From Phaeocystidibacter luteus (GTDB taxonomy: Bacteria; Bacteroidota; Bacteroidia; Flavobacteriales; Schleiferiaceae): a stretch of DNA of 64,000 nt. Made by a program: the position numbers and the translations under genes. The stretch covers positions 744,001 to 808,000 of the forward strand of contig NZ_WBVO01000001.1 in NCBI RefSeq assembly GCF_008933115.1, written 5' to 3'. Shown piece after piece: positions 46,301-54,364 of this stretch. The stretch's first letter is position 1; every line of letters starts with the position of its first letter. The notes under the pieces are model-generated. The model was not told the DNA's origin, did no database searches, and worked only from the letters and a program-made list of their open reading frames with translations.

Positions 46301-47140
46301 ATGAACGATTTGAAGAACCTCTGCACTCAAGTTCGCAGAGACATTGTACGTATGGTGCACGCTGTTAATTCTGGTCACCCAGGCGGATCCCTCGGTTGTA
46401 CCGAGTATTTCGTGGCTCTCTACGGAGAGATTATGGAATACAATGCAGCGAATTTTGATATGGATGGAAAAGGCGAAGACCTCTTTTTCCTTTCGAACGG
46501 ACACATTTCTCCCGTTTTCTACAGCACTCTCGCACGCAATGGCTTCTTCAAGGTTGATGAACTAAATACGTTCAGAAAGATCGATTCCCGCCTTCAAGGT
46601 CACCCTACAACCCACGAAGGGCTTCCAGGCGTGAGAATTGCGTCAGGTTCACTCGGACAAGGCATGTCTGTTGCCATAGGAGCTGCAGAAGCAAAAAAGT
46701 TGAACAACGACAATCACCTCGTTTTCTCACTGCACGGTGATGGCGAACTCCAAGAAGGACAAATCTGGGAGGCTGCTATGTATGCCGCTGGCAAGAATGT
46801 CGACAACCTCATCGCTACCATCGACGCAAACGGTCAACAAATCGACGGATCTACCGACGATGTTCTTCCAATGGGAGATATCGGTCAGAAGTTCGCGGCC
46901 TTCGGATGGGATGTGATGACCATTGAAAATGGCAACGACCTCGACAGTGTAATTGCTGGTTTGAACGAAGCCAAAAGTCGCACAGGAAAAGGAAAGCCAG
47001 TTTGCATCATCATGAAGACTGAAATGGGTGCAGGTGTTGACTTCATGATGGGTACACACAAATGGCATGGGGTTGCTCCAAACGATGATCAATTGGCAGA
47101 TGCTCTTGGTCAGCTATCCTCAACATTGACCGACTACTAA
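46301..47140 (+). CDS. Transketolase N-terminal subunit
   Basis: 279 aa from ATG 46301; a start at 46256 lies on the wrong side of the TATCTTTG box. Thiamine-diphosphate pyrophosphate domain: NSGHPGGSLG, GSLGQGMSVAIG, and HGDGELQEGQIWEAA followed by IDANGQQ (the GDG...N cofactor motif). It lacks the pyrimidine-binding half, which is encoded separately at 48529-49479. The two form a heteromeric enzyme of the pentose phosphate pathway. Confidence 0.92.
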   Translation: MNDLKNLCTQVRRDIVRMVHAVNSGHPGGSLGCTEYFVALYGEIMEYNAANFDMDGKGEDLFFLSNGHISPVFYSTLARNGFFKVDELNTFRKIDSRLQGHPTTHEGLPGVRIASGSLGQGMSVAIGAAEAKKLNNDNHLVFSLHGDGELQEGQIWEAAMYAAGKNVDNLIATIDANGQQIDGSTDDVLPMGDIGQKFAAFGWDVMTIENGNDLDSVIAGLNEAKSRTGKGKPVCIIMKTEMGAGVDFMMGTHKWHGVAPNDDQLADALGQLSSTLTDY

Positions 47141-47150
47141 GAAGTCTCTT

Positions 47151-48524
47151 TTGAAGCGTTTTATTCACGGTTTAGTATTTGCTCTCGTTCTGTCGAGCCC
47201 CCTCGCTGGTTTCGCTCAACAAAACGATGCGCCAACGACCCGCATTCTGTTCATTTTCGATGGATCAGGTTCCATGCAGGGACGCTGGGAAACGGGTAAG
47301 AAAATCGATGTAGCACAACGCTTGATGACCCAAATGCTCGATAGCCTTCAATCCTTGAGGCTTCAGAATTTGGAACTCGCACTACGCGTGTACGGACATA
47401 ATAAGCCGTCTCCACCGCAAGACTGTAATGATACTCATCTAGAAGTTCCATTTGGGAACAACACCTATGTGAGAATCAAGCAGGTCCTCAGAAGCATCAT
47501 CCCAAAAGGTACTACGCCTATTGCGCGTTCCTTGGAGTTTTCTGCGGATGACTTCACGCCATGCAATGATTGCAGAAACATCATCATCCTAATAACAGAT
47601 GGACTCGAGGAGTGCAATGAAGACCCCTGCGCGGTGTCCAGAATGCTTCAAGAACGCGGTATTGCATTGAAACCTTTTGTGATTGGAATTGGACTAGACC
47701 CAGAGTTTCGTTCAACCTTTGAATGTGTTGGAAACTATTTTGACGCCGCCGAAGAATCCACTTTCAAAAAGGTACTCGGAGTAGTTATTAGCCAAGCCTT
47801 GAATAATACAAGCGGGCAAATCAATCTCCTCGATGATAATGGTCAGCCTATCGAAACGGATGTCCCTTTAGCGGTATATGATGCCGTTTCCGGAAAGCTT
47901 ATCGAAAGCTTCGTGCATACGCTCGATGCCAATGGAAATCCAGATACGCTAGTGCTCGACCCTTTAGTGACCTATGATGTTTCCGTTTTCACCGTCCCCA
48001 CCGTACACCAACGTGGAGTTGAAGTTCAAGAGGGAACGCATAATCACATCAACATTCCTGCGGGAAGAGGAACTCTTGACCTTCGTATGAGCGGGTCAAG
48101 ATCTGCCCAAACCCCAGAAGTGCTCGTCCGTCGACCAGGCGAATCTCGAACACTACACGTTCAGACCTTCAACACAACTCAGGAATACCTCACTGGAACG
48201 TATGAAATTGAAATACTTACGTTGCCTAGAATCTATGAGACAGTTACTATTTCTCAGGATGAAACAAACACAGTAAGTATTCCGGCTCCGGGAACGGTGT
48301 TCATTCAAACCAGTAGTGCTGGTCCTGGAGGAGTGTACGTAAGAAGAGGAGATGAGCTAATTTGGGTTGCAGAACTCCAAGCAGAAGAAACACGTCATAC
48401 CTTTGCGCTTCAGCCAGGTGATTACACGGTAATTCACAGGCCAACCACGGCGCAGTCAAGTTTATATTCTAAAAGCAAGTCGTTTACCGTTAGCCCGGGC
48501 GGCTCAACCACAGTCAAACTCTAG
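47151..48524 (+). CDS. Exported von Willebrand A domain protein (TTG start)
   Basis: 457 aa. The start is TTG at 47151; no ATG precedes the signal peptide ([22 protein letters not shown]). The VWA domain has the metal-ion site DGSGSM near 34-39, the Thr in [15 protein letters not shown], and LITDGLEEC. The C-terminal third looks like PEGA/Ig-type beta domains ([18 protein letters not shown] ... LQPGDYTVI). It sits between the two transketolase halves (10 nt and 4 nt gaps). It should be periplasmic or surface located; why it lies here is unknown. Confidence 0.8.
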   Translation: MKRFIHGLVFALVLSSPLAGFAQQNDAPTTRILFIFDGSGSMQGRWETGKKIDVAQRLMTQMLDSLQSLRLQNLELALRVYGHNKPSPPQDCNDTHLEVPFGNNTYVRIKQVLRSIIPKGTTPIARSLEFSADDFTPCNDCRNIIILITDGLEECNEDPCAVSRMLQERGIALKPFVIGIGLDPEFRSTFECVGNYFDAAEESTFKKVLGVVISQALNNTSGQINLLDDNGQPIETDVPLAVYDAVSGKLIESFVHTLDANGNPDTLVLDPLVTYDVSVFTVPTVHQRGVEVQEGTHNHINIPAGRGTLDLRMSGSRSAQTPEVLVRRPGESRTLHVQTFNTTQEYLTGTYEIEILTLPRIYETVTISQDETNTVSIPAPGTVFIQTSSAGPGGVYVRRGDELIWVAELQAEETRHTFALQPGDYTVIHRPTTAQSSLYSKSKSFTVSPGGSTTVKL

Positions 48525-48528
48525 TAAG

Positions 48529-49479
48529 ATGAAATACACAGACAGCGGTAGCAAGGACACAAGATCAGGTTTCGGAGCAGGATTACACGAGCTCGGAAAA
48601 TCCAATCCAAATGTGGTAGCACTTTGTGCAGACCTTACTGGTTCGTTGAAAATGGATGCCTTCAAGAACGATTTTCCTGATCGTTTTTTCCAGACTGGCA
48701 TTGCCGAAGCGAACATGATGGGAATCGCCGCGGGTATGACCATCGGTGGTAAAATTCCATTCACGGGAACGTTTGCAAACTTCAGCACAGGTCGTGTTTA
48801 CGATCAGATTCGTCAGTCAATTGCCTACAGTGGCAAGAACGTGAAGATTTGTGCTTCTCACGCTGGTCTCACACTTGGGGAAGACGGCGCGACACACCAA
48901 ATTTTGGAAGATATTGGTCTCATGAAAATGCTTCCGGGCATGACCGTTATCTCTCCATGCGACTACAACCAGACAAAAGCTGCAACTATTGCGATTGCTG
49001 ACTATGACGGTCCTGTCTACCTACGTTTCGGTCGTCCGAAAGTTGCCAACTTCACCGATCCCAATGAGAAGTTTGAAATCGGAAAAGCTCAGCTTCTTCA
49101 AGAAGGGAAAGATGTTACCATTATTGCAAACGGACACCTCGTTTGGAAGGCACTTCAGGCTGCAGATCAACTCGAGGCTAAGGGCATCAGTGCAGAAGTG
49201 ATTAACATTCACACAATCAAGCCACTAGACGACGCGGCCATTTTGAAGTCTGTACGCAAGACGGGATGTGTTGTTACAGCAGAAGAGCACCAAATGAATG
49301 GTGGCCTTGGAGACTCTGTTGCCCAATTGTTGGCGACTTCTACTCCGACTCCACAAGAATTTGTTGCGGTAAACGACAGCTTCGGAGAATCTGGAACGCC
49401 GGATCAACTACTTGAAAAGTACGGTTTGAACGAAGCGAGTATCATTGCTGCTGCAGAAAAGGTGATGGGTAGAAGATAA
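48529..49479 (+). CDS. Transketolase C-terminal subunit
   Basis: 316 aa. Contains the pyrimidine-binding domain ([40 protein letters not shown]) with the conserved Glu in GIAEANM and the C-terminal swapped domain. It completes the enzyme begun by the gene at 46301. The stop is followed within a few bases by the hairpin array at 49480, so those hairpins will be in the 3' end of this message. Confidence 0.92.
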   Translation: MKYTDSGSKDTRSGFGAGLHELGKSNPNVVALCADLTGSLKMDAFKNDFPDRFFQTGIAEANMMGIAAGMTIGGKIPFTGTFANFSTGRVYDQIRQSIAYSGKNVKICASHAGLTLGEDGATHQILEDIGLMKMLPGMTVISPCDYNQTKAATIAIADYDGPVYLRFGRPKVANFTDPNEKFEIGKAQLLQEGKDVTIIANGHLVWKALQAADQLEAKGISAEVINIHTIKPLDDAAILKSVRKTGCVVTAEEHQMNGGLGDSVAQLLATSTPTPQEFVAVNDSFGESGTPDQLLEKYGLNEASIIAAAEKVMGRR

Positions 49480-49740
49480 GGATCCGCCTATCGGCGGAAA
49501 GGATGCCTCCCTCCGGTCGGCAAAGGAATCCGCCTACCGGCGGATAAGGATCGCGCTCCGCTGCCGCGTAGGCGAAAGGTCGACGCCTGCGGCGGTCGAA
49601 AGGTGCCTCCCTGCGGTCGGCAAGGGATCGCTCCGACCTTCGGCGGAGGATAAGGCGCCTGCCTTCGGCATGCACAAGGCGTCCTTCGGCCGCAAGGATT
49701 GTCGCCTACGGCGATCAATAAGTCCTCGTTCCTCGGCAAG
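49480..49740 (+). repeat. Array of about ten heterogeneous hairpins with a CCTNCGG core
   Basis: Nearly every unit is a palindrome around a core like CC-TNC-GG (CCTACCGG, CCTGCGG, CCTTCGG, CCTACGG, CCTCCGG), with arms that differ from unit to unit, separated by AAGG, AAAGG or ATAAGG. Examples: TCCGCC/GGCGGA at 49483-49498, ATCCGCC/GGCGGAT near 49528-49545, TCGACGCC/GGCGgTCGA near 49580-49598, TTGTCGCC/GGCGATCAA near 49699-49717. This is not a simple tandem repeat, since the arms vary while the core and separator are kept. It begins one base after the transketolase stop. Confidence 0.8.
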
Positions 49741-49793
49741 TTAGGCCTAGCCATTAGACTTAAGATTTAGCCTCGGGTTTAACTTGAATCCAA

Positions 49794-49907
49794 GTACCAC
49801 GGGGCTTTAGCCCGTGGTACCAAAAAGGTTTCCTCCGAATGCCACGTGGCTTTAGCCCGTGGTATCGGTAAGGCCCATCCAATTGCCACAGGGCTTCAGC
49901 CCGTGGC
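49794..49907 (+). repeat. Three GGGCT..AGCCC palindromes
   Basis: Palindrome 1 at 49794-49820 (GTACCAC-GGGCT-tt-AGCCC-GTGGTAC), palindrome 2 at about 49841-49863 (weaker copy, GGCTTTAGCC core), palindrome 3 at 49885-49907 (GCCAC-GGGCT-tc-AGCCC-GTGGC). Spacing about 45 nt. They belong to the widespread class of GGGCTxxAGCCC repeat palindromes seen in many genomes; no RAYT transposase gene is in the window. Confidence 0.75.
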
Positions 49908-49926
49908 CTCTTAGCCTTAGCTATTC

Positions 49927-50110
49927 TGTCCAACTCCCGAATCAGCTTCCCCTCTCGGGATTCCTCCTTTCAGTCGGAACCTCTAGCTGTCTAACTCCCG
50001 AATCGGCTTCGCCTCTCGGGATTCCTCCTTTCAGTCGGAACCTCCAATCATCCAACTCCCGAATCAGCTTCCCCCCTCTCGGGATTCCTCCTTCCAGTCG
50101 GAACCTCCAA
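49927..50110 (+). repeat. Three tandem 61-bp direct repeats
   Basis: Units begin with CAACTCCCGA at 49931, TAACTCCCGA at 49992 and CAACTCCCGA at 50053, each 61 bp apart. Each unit contains TCCCGA...TCGGGA and a TTCC...GGAA inverted repeat. Unit 3 has two extra C and one substitution. The block ends about 50 nt before the ECF sigma start. Confidence 0.85.
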
Positions 50111-50158
50111 ATCTCTTCCTACCTTTAAACCTTTACCCCTTCACAGCATCACACTGCC

Positions 50159-50722
50159 GTGCACAACGAAGACCGCATCTGGCTAGCCTACAATGCTGGA
50201 GATTATCGCAAAGCGTTTGAAGCGCTTGTTGATATTCAGCAAGGCCAACTCCTGCGCATAATTCTAAGAATTGTAGGAGATGAAGATGAGGCCATGGATG
50301 TACTTCAGGATACCTTCATCAAGATTTGGAAGAATCTGGCTTCATTCAAAGGTGGAAGCAAATGGAGTACGTGGACCTATCGAATAGCGAGCAATGAAGC
50401 ATTGATGCACCTGAGGAAGAAAAAGAAGTTCCTGACCACATCCGACCCTATTGTTACCGAACAGCTTACGGCCGGTTCATTTTTCGATGGGGATGATGCT
50501 TTGGCAGCTCTTTACTCCGCATTGGATAAGCTACCAGCCAAGCAGAGGTTGGTATTTCAGATGAAGTATTTCGACGATCTGCCCTACGCGGAAATCGCAC
50601 AAATAACAAATACGAGTGTTGGAGCTCTTAAGGCCAGCTATCACCATGCCGTCAAAAAGATTGAGGCTGAAGTTTCAAATTTTAAACCTGGAGGTCATTC
50701 CGACATCAAAGAAGTGTCATGA
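50159..50722 (+). CDS. ECF-type RNA polymerase sigma factor (GTG start)
   Basis: 187 aa from GTG 50159. Region 2 (DEDEAMDVLQDTFIKIWKNL ... WSTWTYRIASNEALMHLRKK) and region 4 (LPAKQRLVFQMKYFDDLPYAEIAQI ... GALKASYHHAVKKIE) are both clear, with no region 1.1 or 3. It starts an operon with a one-helix membrane protein and a Spy-like protein, the usual anti-sigma and stress-sensing pattern. A TACCTTTAAACC segment near 50119 could act as the -7 region. The frame starts just after the tandem repeats. Confidence 0.87.
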   Translation: MHNEDRIWLAYNAGDYRKAFEALVDIQQGQLLRIILRIVGDEDEAMDVLQDTFIKIWKNLASFKGGSKWSTWTYRIASNEALMHLRKKKKFLTTSDPIVTEQLTAGSFFDGDDALAALYSALDKLPAKQRLVFQMKYFDDLPYAEIAQITNTSVGALKASYHHAVKKIEAEVSNFKPGGHSDIKEVS

Positions 50723-51102
50723 AAAAGAACGACGGACTAAATATTTCAGAGCAATTCCTGCTTGAGAATGCCAAAAAACTCAAAGGGATACCAGATACCC
50801 CGGTTAAAGGAAGAGTTATTCCTCTGCGCCTCGGTTTCACTTTCGGTGCTGTAGCTGCAGCTTTAGCCGCTGTACTTGTATTCCGACTCCAGCCTTCAGA
50901 GAACACGGACCTCTTTGCCGATGTAACTTCCGAAGAAGTTTACCAATATTATGATTCCGGACTTATCGATGTTGAAACCGATTTGCTCATGGAGTATACT
51001 TCGGTGGACGATTTTACGGTAGAAATAGACCCGAATGAAGAGGAGCTCGACTTGCTACTTGACGACCTCAATGACGAAGAACTATATAATATCTTGAACT
51101 GA
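50719..51102 (+). CDS. Putative anti-sigma-like single-pass protein
   Basis: 127 aa. The N-terminal half is cytoplasmic (ISEQFLLENAKKLKGIPDTP), then a hydrophobic helix (about 38-56, FTFGAVAAALAAVLVF) and an acidic C-terminal tail (VSDD... NEEELDLLLDDLND). It overlaps the sigma gene by 4 nt and the next gene by 1 nt. It has no zinc-binding anti-sigma signature, so the anti-sigma role rests on position only. Confidence 0.6.
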   Translation: MKKNDGLNISEQFLLENAKKLKGIPDTPVKGRVIPLRLGFTFGAVAAALAAVLVFRLQPSENTDLFADVTSEEVYQYYDSGLIDVETDLLMEYTSVDDFTVEIDPNEEELDLLLDDLNDEELYNILN

Positions 51103-51578
51103 TGAAATCATTACTACTTACATGTTTCGCGTTCTTGGCTTTTAGCTACACCGCTTTCGCACAGCCACAGGGACGTGGTGAACGCCTCGAAGCGTTAAGA
51201 ACGGCATACATCACCCAAGAGGTAAATCTCACAAGCGCGGAGGCCGAGAAGTTTTGGCCCATACACAATGAAATGAGCGAAGAACTCAAAGAAACCAGAG
51301 AGGAAAGACATCAGCTCTTGAGAAGATATAGATCCTCCTCTTCCATTGAAAATGCGGATAGCGACGATCTCAAAGAAATGATGGAACGCTTCTTCGAACT
51401 TGAAGCCGAGGAACTTGCCATTCGCAAAAAATACCACACACGGTTCCTAGAAGTGCTCAGCGCCCAAAAAGTAGCGCTAATTTACAGAGCAGAAGAAGAG
51501 TTTAAGCGAGAGCTACTCCGCAGAGTTGGCCGAGAAGGAGGTCGTGAAGGAGGTCGTTCCGAAGGCCGCAGAGAGTAA
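51102..51578 (+). CDS. Spy/CpxP-like periplasmic protein
   Basis: 158 aa with a signal peptide (LLTCFAFLAFSYTAFAQ). The mature part is a long, charged helical protein (LTSAEAEKFWPIHNEMSEEL ... RRYRSSSS ... EERFFELE, ending in a Gly/Arg/Glu tail, REGGREGGRSEGRRE). The LT-X-AEA-X2-FW motif and length fit the Spy/periplasmic heavy-metal-sensor class that damps envelope stress responses. It overlaps the anti-sigma-like gene by 1 nt. Confidence 0.72.
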   Translation: MKSLLLTCFAFLAFSYTAFAQPQGRGERLEALRTAYITQEVNLTSAEAEKFWPIHNEMSEELKETREERHQLLRRYRSSSSIENADSDDLKEMMERFFELEAEELAIRKKYHTRFLEVLSAQKVALIYRAEEEFKRELLRRVGREGGREGGRSEGRRE

Positions 51579-51587
51579 CCTCTTTTG

Positions 51588-51595
51588 TACCTTCG
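51588..51595 (+). promoter_or_regulatory. -7 box (TACCTTCG) before aminotransferase
   Basis: TACCTTCG ends 4 nt before the ATG at 51600, so the transcript would be nearly leaderless. Confidence 0.5.
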
Positions 51596-51599
51596 CCGC

Positions 51600-52787
51600 A
51601 TGGCGAGCATCAAACAACTCTTTTTTGCCAATCTGGCGCAAACCACAGATTTTCCACTTGCTCTCGAAATGGAGAGAGCTGAAGGTGTCCACATTTGGGA
51701 TACTAATGGAAAAGCATACATCGACTTAATCAGCGGCATTTCGGTGAGCAACATCGGCCACCGCCATCCTAAGGTTGTAGATGCCATCAAAGGCCAGGTA
51801 GACAAGTACATGCACCTCCTCGTCTACGGAGAGTTCATCCAAAGTCCACAGGTGCTTTTAGCCAACGAATTGTCGCAGGCACTTGGCTCGAATCTCGATA
51901 ATTTATTCCTCGTAAACAGCGGCTCCGAGGCCATTGAGGGCGCCATGAAATTGGCGAAACGCTACACTGGAAGACGAGAATTTATAGCTTTCGACAAGGC
52001 CTACCACGGCAGTACGCAAGGTGCGTTGAGCATCATTGGTGATGAAGAATTTCGCAGAGGCTATCGTCCATTATTACCAGGTATTCGCCACATCCAATTC
52101 AACGACACTGCTGAATTCCAACACATTACAGAAAACACCGCGGCCGTCATCGTCGAAACCGTGCAAGGCGAAGCAGGATATATTCCCCCTCACGCTGGCT
52201 ATCTGAAAGCCCTGCGGGAAAAGTGTGATGAAGTGGGCGCACTTCTCATTCTAGACGAAATCCAAGCGGGCTTTGGCCGAACCGGAAGCTTGTTCGCTTT
52301 TCATACTGAAGACATTCACCCTGACATTGTTACGCTCGCTAAGGGTATGGGTGGAGGAATGCCGATTGGGGCCTTTGCTAGCCGAAAGGAGATTATGGAT
52401 AGCCTTAAGGAGAATCCCATTCTCGGGCATATTACAACCTTCGGCGGCCATCCCGTATCGGCCGCTGCTGCCCTAGCCTCACTGCAGGTGATTCAAGAAG
52501 AGGAGCTTTGGAAACGTCCACTCGAAGGCGAAAAGCTCTTCCGAGAATTGCTCGTTCACCCTCTCATCACGGAAGTTCGCGGTAGAGGATTTATGCTTGC
52601 GGTTCAACTCGACACATTCGAACGCGTTCAAAAAGTAATTGAATACTGCCTTGAGCATGGCGTGATCACTGACTGGTTCTTATTCAACGACACCTCACTA
52701 AGGTTGTCTCCACCGTTGATTATTACAGACGATGAAATTCGAAGGGCATGTGAGGTGATTGTGGAAGGAATTGACCGGACGGTTTAA
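51600..52787 (+). CDS. Class III aminotransferase (PLP)
   Basis: 395 aa from ATG 51600; the TTG at 51585 precedes the -7 box. Fold-type I PLP enzyme: NSGSEAIEGAMKLAKRYTG (pyridoxal phosphate site), ILDEIQAGFGRTG (Asp219), and Lys248 in LAKGMGGGMPIGAF. The family includes acetylornithine and ornithine aminotransferases and diamine or GABA transaminases; the substrate cannot be set from the sequence alone. Transcribed alone, between the Spy-like gene and a DUF1295 protein. Confidence 0.82.
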   Translation: MASIKQLFFANLAQTTDFPLALEMERAEGVHIWDTNGKAYIDLISGISVSNIGHRHPKVVDAIKGQVDKYMHLLVYGEFIQSPQVLLANELSQALGSNLDNLFLVNSGSEAIEGAMKLAKRYTGRREFIAFDKAYHGSTQGALSIIGDEEFRRGYRPLLPGIRHIQFNDTAEFQHITENTAAVIVETVQGEAGYIPPHAGYLKALREKCDEVGALLILDEIQAGFGRTGSLFAFHTEDIHPDIVTLAKGMGGGMPIGAFASRKEIMDSLKENPILGHITTFGGHPVSAAAALASLQVIQEEELWKRPLEGEKLFRELLVHPLITEVRGRGFMLAVQLDTFERVQKVIEYCLEHGVITDWFLFNDTSLRLSPPLIITDDEIRRACEVIVEGIDRTV

Positions 52788-52838
52788 GAAAGGGTATTAA
52801 GTGCCTGAGCTTTCCTATCTTTCTCCAAACGACCACAC

Positions 52839-53741
52839 ATGGGGAAGAGATTTATTGGATTGCTCACCGTTCTATTCTGGTACATACTTGCACCATATTC
52901 TTTCATTCAGTTATTCAACTGGCCTCAAAACCCTGTATTCAGGGTATTGACGATGTTGGAACTCCCCCTCCCTCCTATTTACAATATCATCTTCTATGCG
53001 ACACTATGGATGACTGTCGTCATCTTCATCGCTTCTATACTTGCACGTAACTCAAGTATGTATGATGCGTATTGGAGCGTGGCTCCTTTGTACTTTGTCC
53101 TTGTGCTCCCACTCCTTAACTCGGGATACGAACTGCATTGGAATGAAATTCTCATCACGTTTGTGATTGTAGCGTGGTCTGTGCGACTCACAGGAAACTG
53201 GATCTACACGTGGCCAGGTTTACATCATCAAGATTGGAGGTATACAGCACTAAGAGAAAAGTCAAAGTGGGCATATCCACTAGTCAACTTCTTTGGCATT
53301 CATCTCTTCCCCACTCTTATGGTTTTCATTGCGTTCATCCCCGCCATTTATGTGTTTAATAATGCTTCGTACCACGTGGGATGGTTAACCATTCTAGCAA
53401 CTGTAGTGGGTTTAGCTGCGGTCCTGCTACAAGGCACAGCCGACTATCAAATGCACCAATTCAGAAGGCGACGTTCTGGTGGGGTGAATAAAAGTGGATT
53501 GTGGAAGTACTCTCGGCATCCAAACTATCTCGGTGAAATACTACTGTGGGTTTCCGTCTACTTATTCGGCTTGGATGCTGGAATGCCTTTCTGGCCAGGG
53601 ATCCTTTGTCCACTTTCTATGGTATTGATGTTCGTTTTCATCAGTATTCCAATGATGGAGAAACGTCAAGCTCACAAACCTGGCTGGCAAGAATATGTTG
53701 CAAATACAGGAATGCTCCTCCCTAAAAGATTCTCAAAATGA
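52839..53741 (+). CDS. DUF1295 membrane protein (steroid 5-alpha-reductase-like)
   Basis: 300 aa with about 7 hydrophobic helices. The C-terminal SRHPNYLGEILLWVSVYLF and the KWE...KPGWQEYV region match DUF1295 / steroid 5-alpha reductase-like proteins. A membrane-embedded NADPH-dependent reduction or lipid modification is plausible but unproven here. It overlaps the next gene by 4 nt. Confidence 0.75.
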   Translation: MGKRFIGLLTVLFWYILAPYSFIQLFNWPQNPVFRVLTMLELPLPPIYNIIFYATLWMTVVIFIASILARNSSMYDAYWSVAPLYFVLVLPLLNSGYELHWNEILITFVIVAWSVRLTGNWIYTWPGLHHQDWRYTALREKSKWAYPLVNFFGIHLFPTLMVFIAFIPAIYVFNNASYHVGWLTILATVVGLAAVLLQGTADYQMHQFRRRRSGGVNKSGLWKYSRHPNYLGEILLWVSVYLFGLDAGMPFWPGILCPLSMVLMFVFISIPMMEKRQAHKPGWQEYVANTGMLLPKRFSK

Positions 53742-54256
53742 AACGACTTCCAAAACCACTGAGACAGCGCAAGGGCGATTGGTTCTTCATCATCGCATTT
53801 ACCTTCTTCACAATCACATCGATTGTCACAGATTCTGTCAACGGCCTTAATGGTCAGCTTGACCCAGAGAGCAGTTACGCGGTAGAGCGATTCATCTATA
53901 CAAACTACGCCGCGAAGGCAGATCCGCTCCTCATTGTGAACCCACCTCAGGTAAGAGTGAGCGCATGGATCTCGGCGTTTATTTGGCTGCCGCTCTACAT
54001 CTTCTTTGTACTTGGTTTCGTCAAAGGTTGGAACAGCATTCGAGTACCGGGACTAATTTATGGCGGTGCGCTTACACACGGAATGATTACGTACATGTCC
54101 GAAGGGATGTTCGGTTGGTGGGCAACAGAGGGCTGGAGTCAATTGCCACTCGTGCAACAGCCGGACACCATGTACTACTTCTTCACGAACTTGCCCTACT
54201 TACTCGTACCCTTCTTGATGATCATAAGAATGTGGAAACCAAACCCTTTCAACTAG
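53738..54256 (+). CDS. Four-helix membrane protein, EXPERA-like
   Basis: 172 aa. Four hydrophobic helices (near 14-32, 72-94, 98-118 and 145-165) with a polar N-terminus and Trp/Tyr-rich loops, reminiscent of the EXPERA (emopamil-binding/sigma-2) domain. It is translationally coupled to the DUF1295 gene; both families are linked to sterol or lipid handling in eukaryotes. The family match is by pattern only. Confidence 0.55.
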   Translation: MKRLPKPLRQRKGDWFFIIAFTFFTITSIVTDSVNGLNGQLDPESSYAVERFIYTNYAAKADPLLIVNPPQVRVSAWISAFIWLPLYIFFVLGFVKGWNSIRVPGLIYGGALTHGMITYMSEGMFGWWATEGWSQLPLVQQPDTMYYFFTNLPYLLVPFLMIIRMWKPNPFN

Positions 54257-54364
54257 AAATAGCATTCTGGCACGTTTTTAGAATCTCTCTAAACCAGTTT
54301 TTCGTTATTTTTATGTGGTGGGAGCGACCACACCCACTTGCAACTAACCTAACATTTAATAGTG

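Noticed and set aside
46301-49479. Transketolase broken by frameshift or insertion
   Set aside because: Both halves have full domains and sensible starts, as in natural split transketolases, and the middle gene is complete and intact.
49480-50110. CRISPR array
   Set aside because: The repeats are not identical direct repeats with unique spacers; the shared parts are palindromic cores and the 61-bp units are directly tandem. No cas genes nearby.
42248-50158. Genomic island or prophage
   Set aside because: The genes here are housekeeping (transketolase, sigma, YfiT) and no integrase, transposase or tRNA flank was seen; only the intergenic repeats are unusual.
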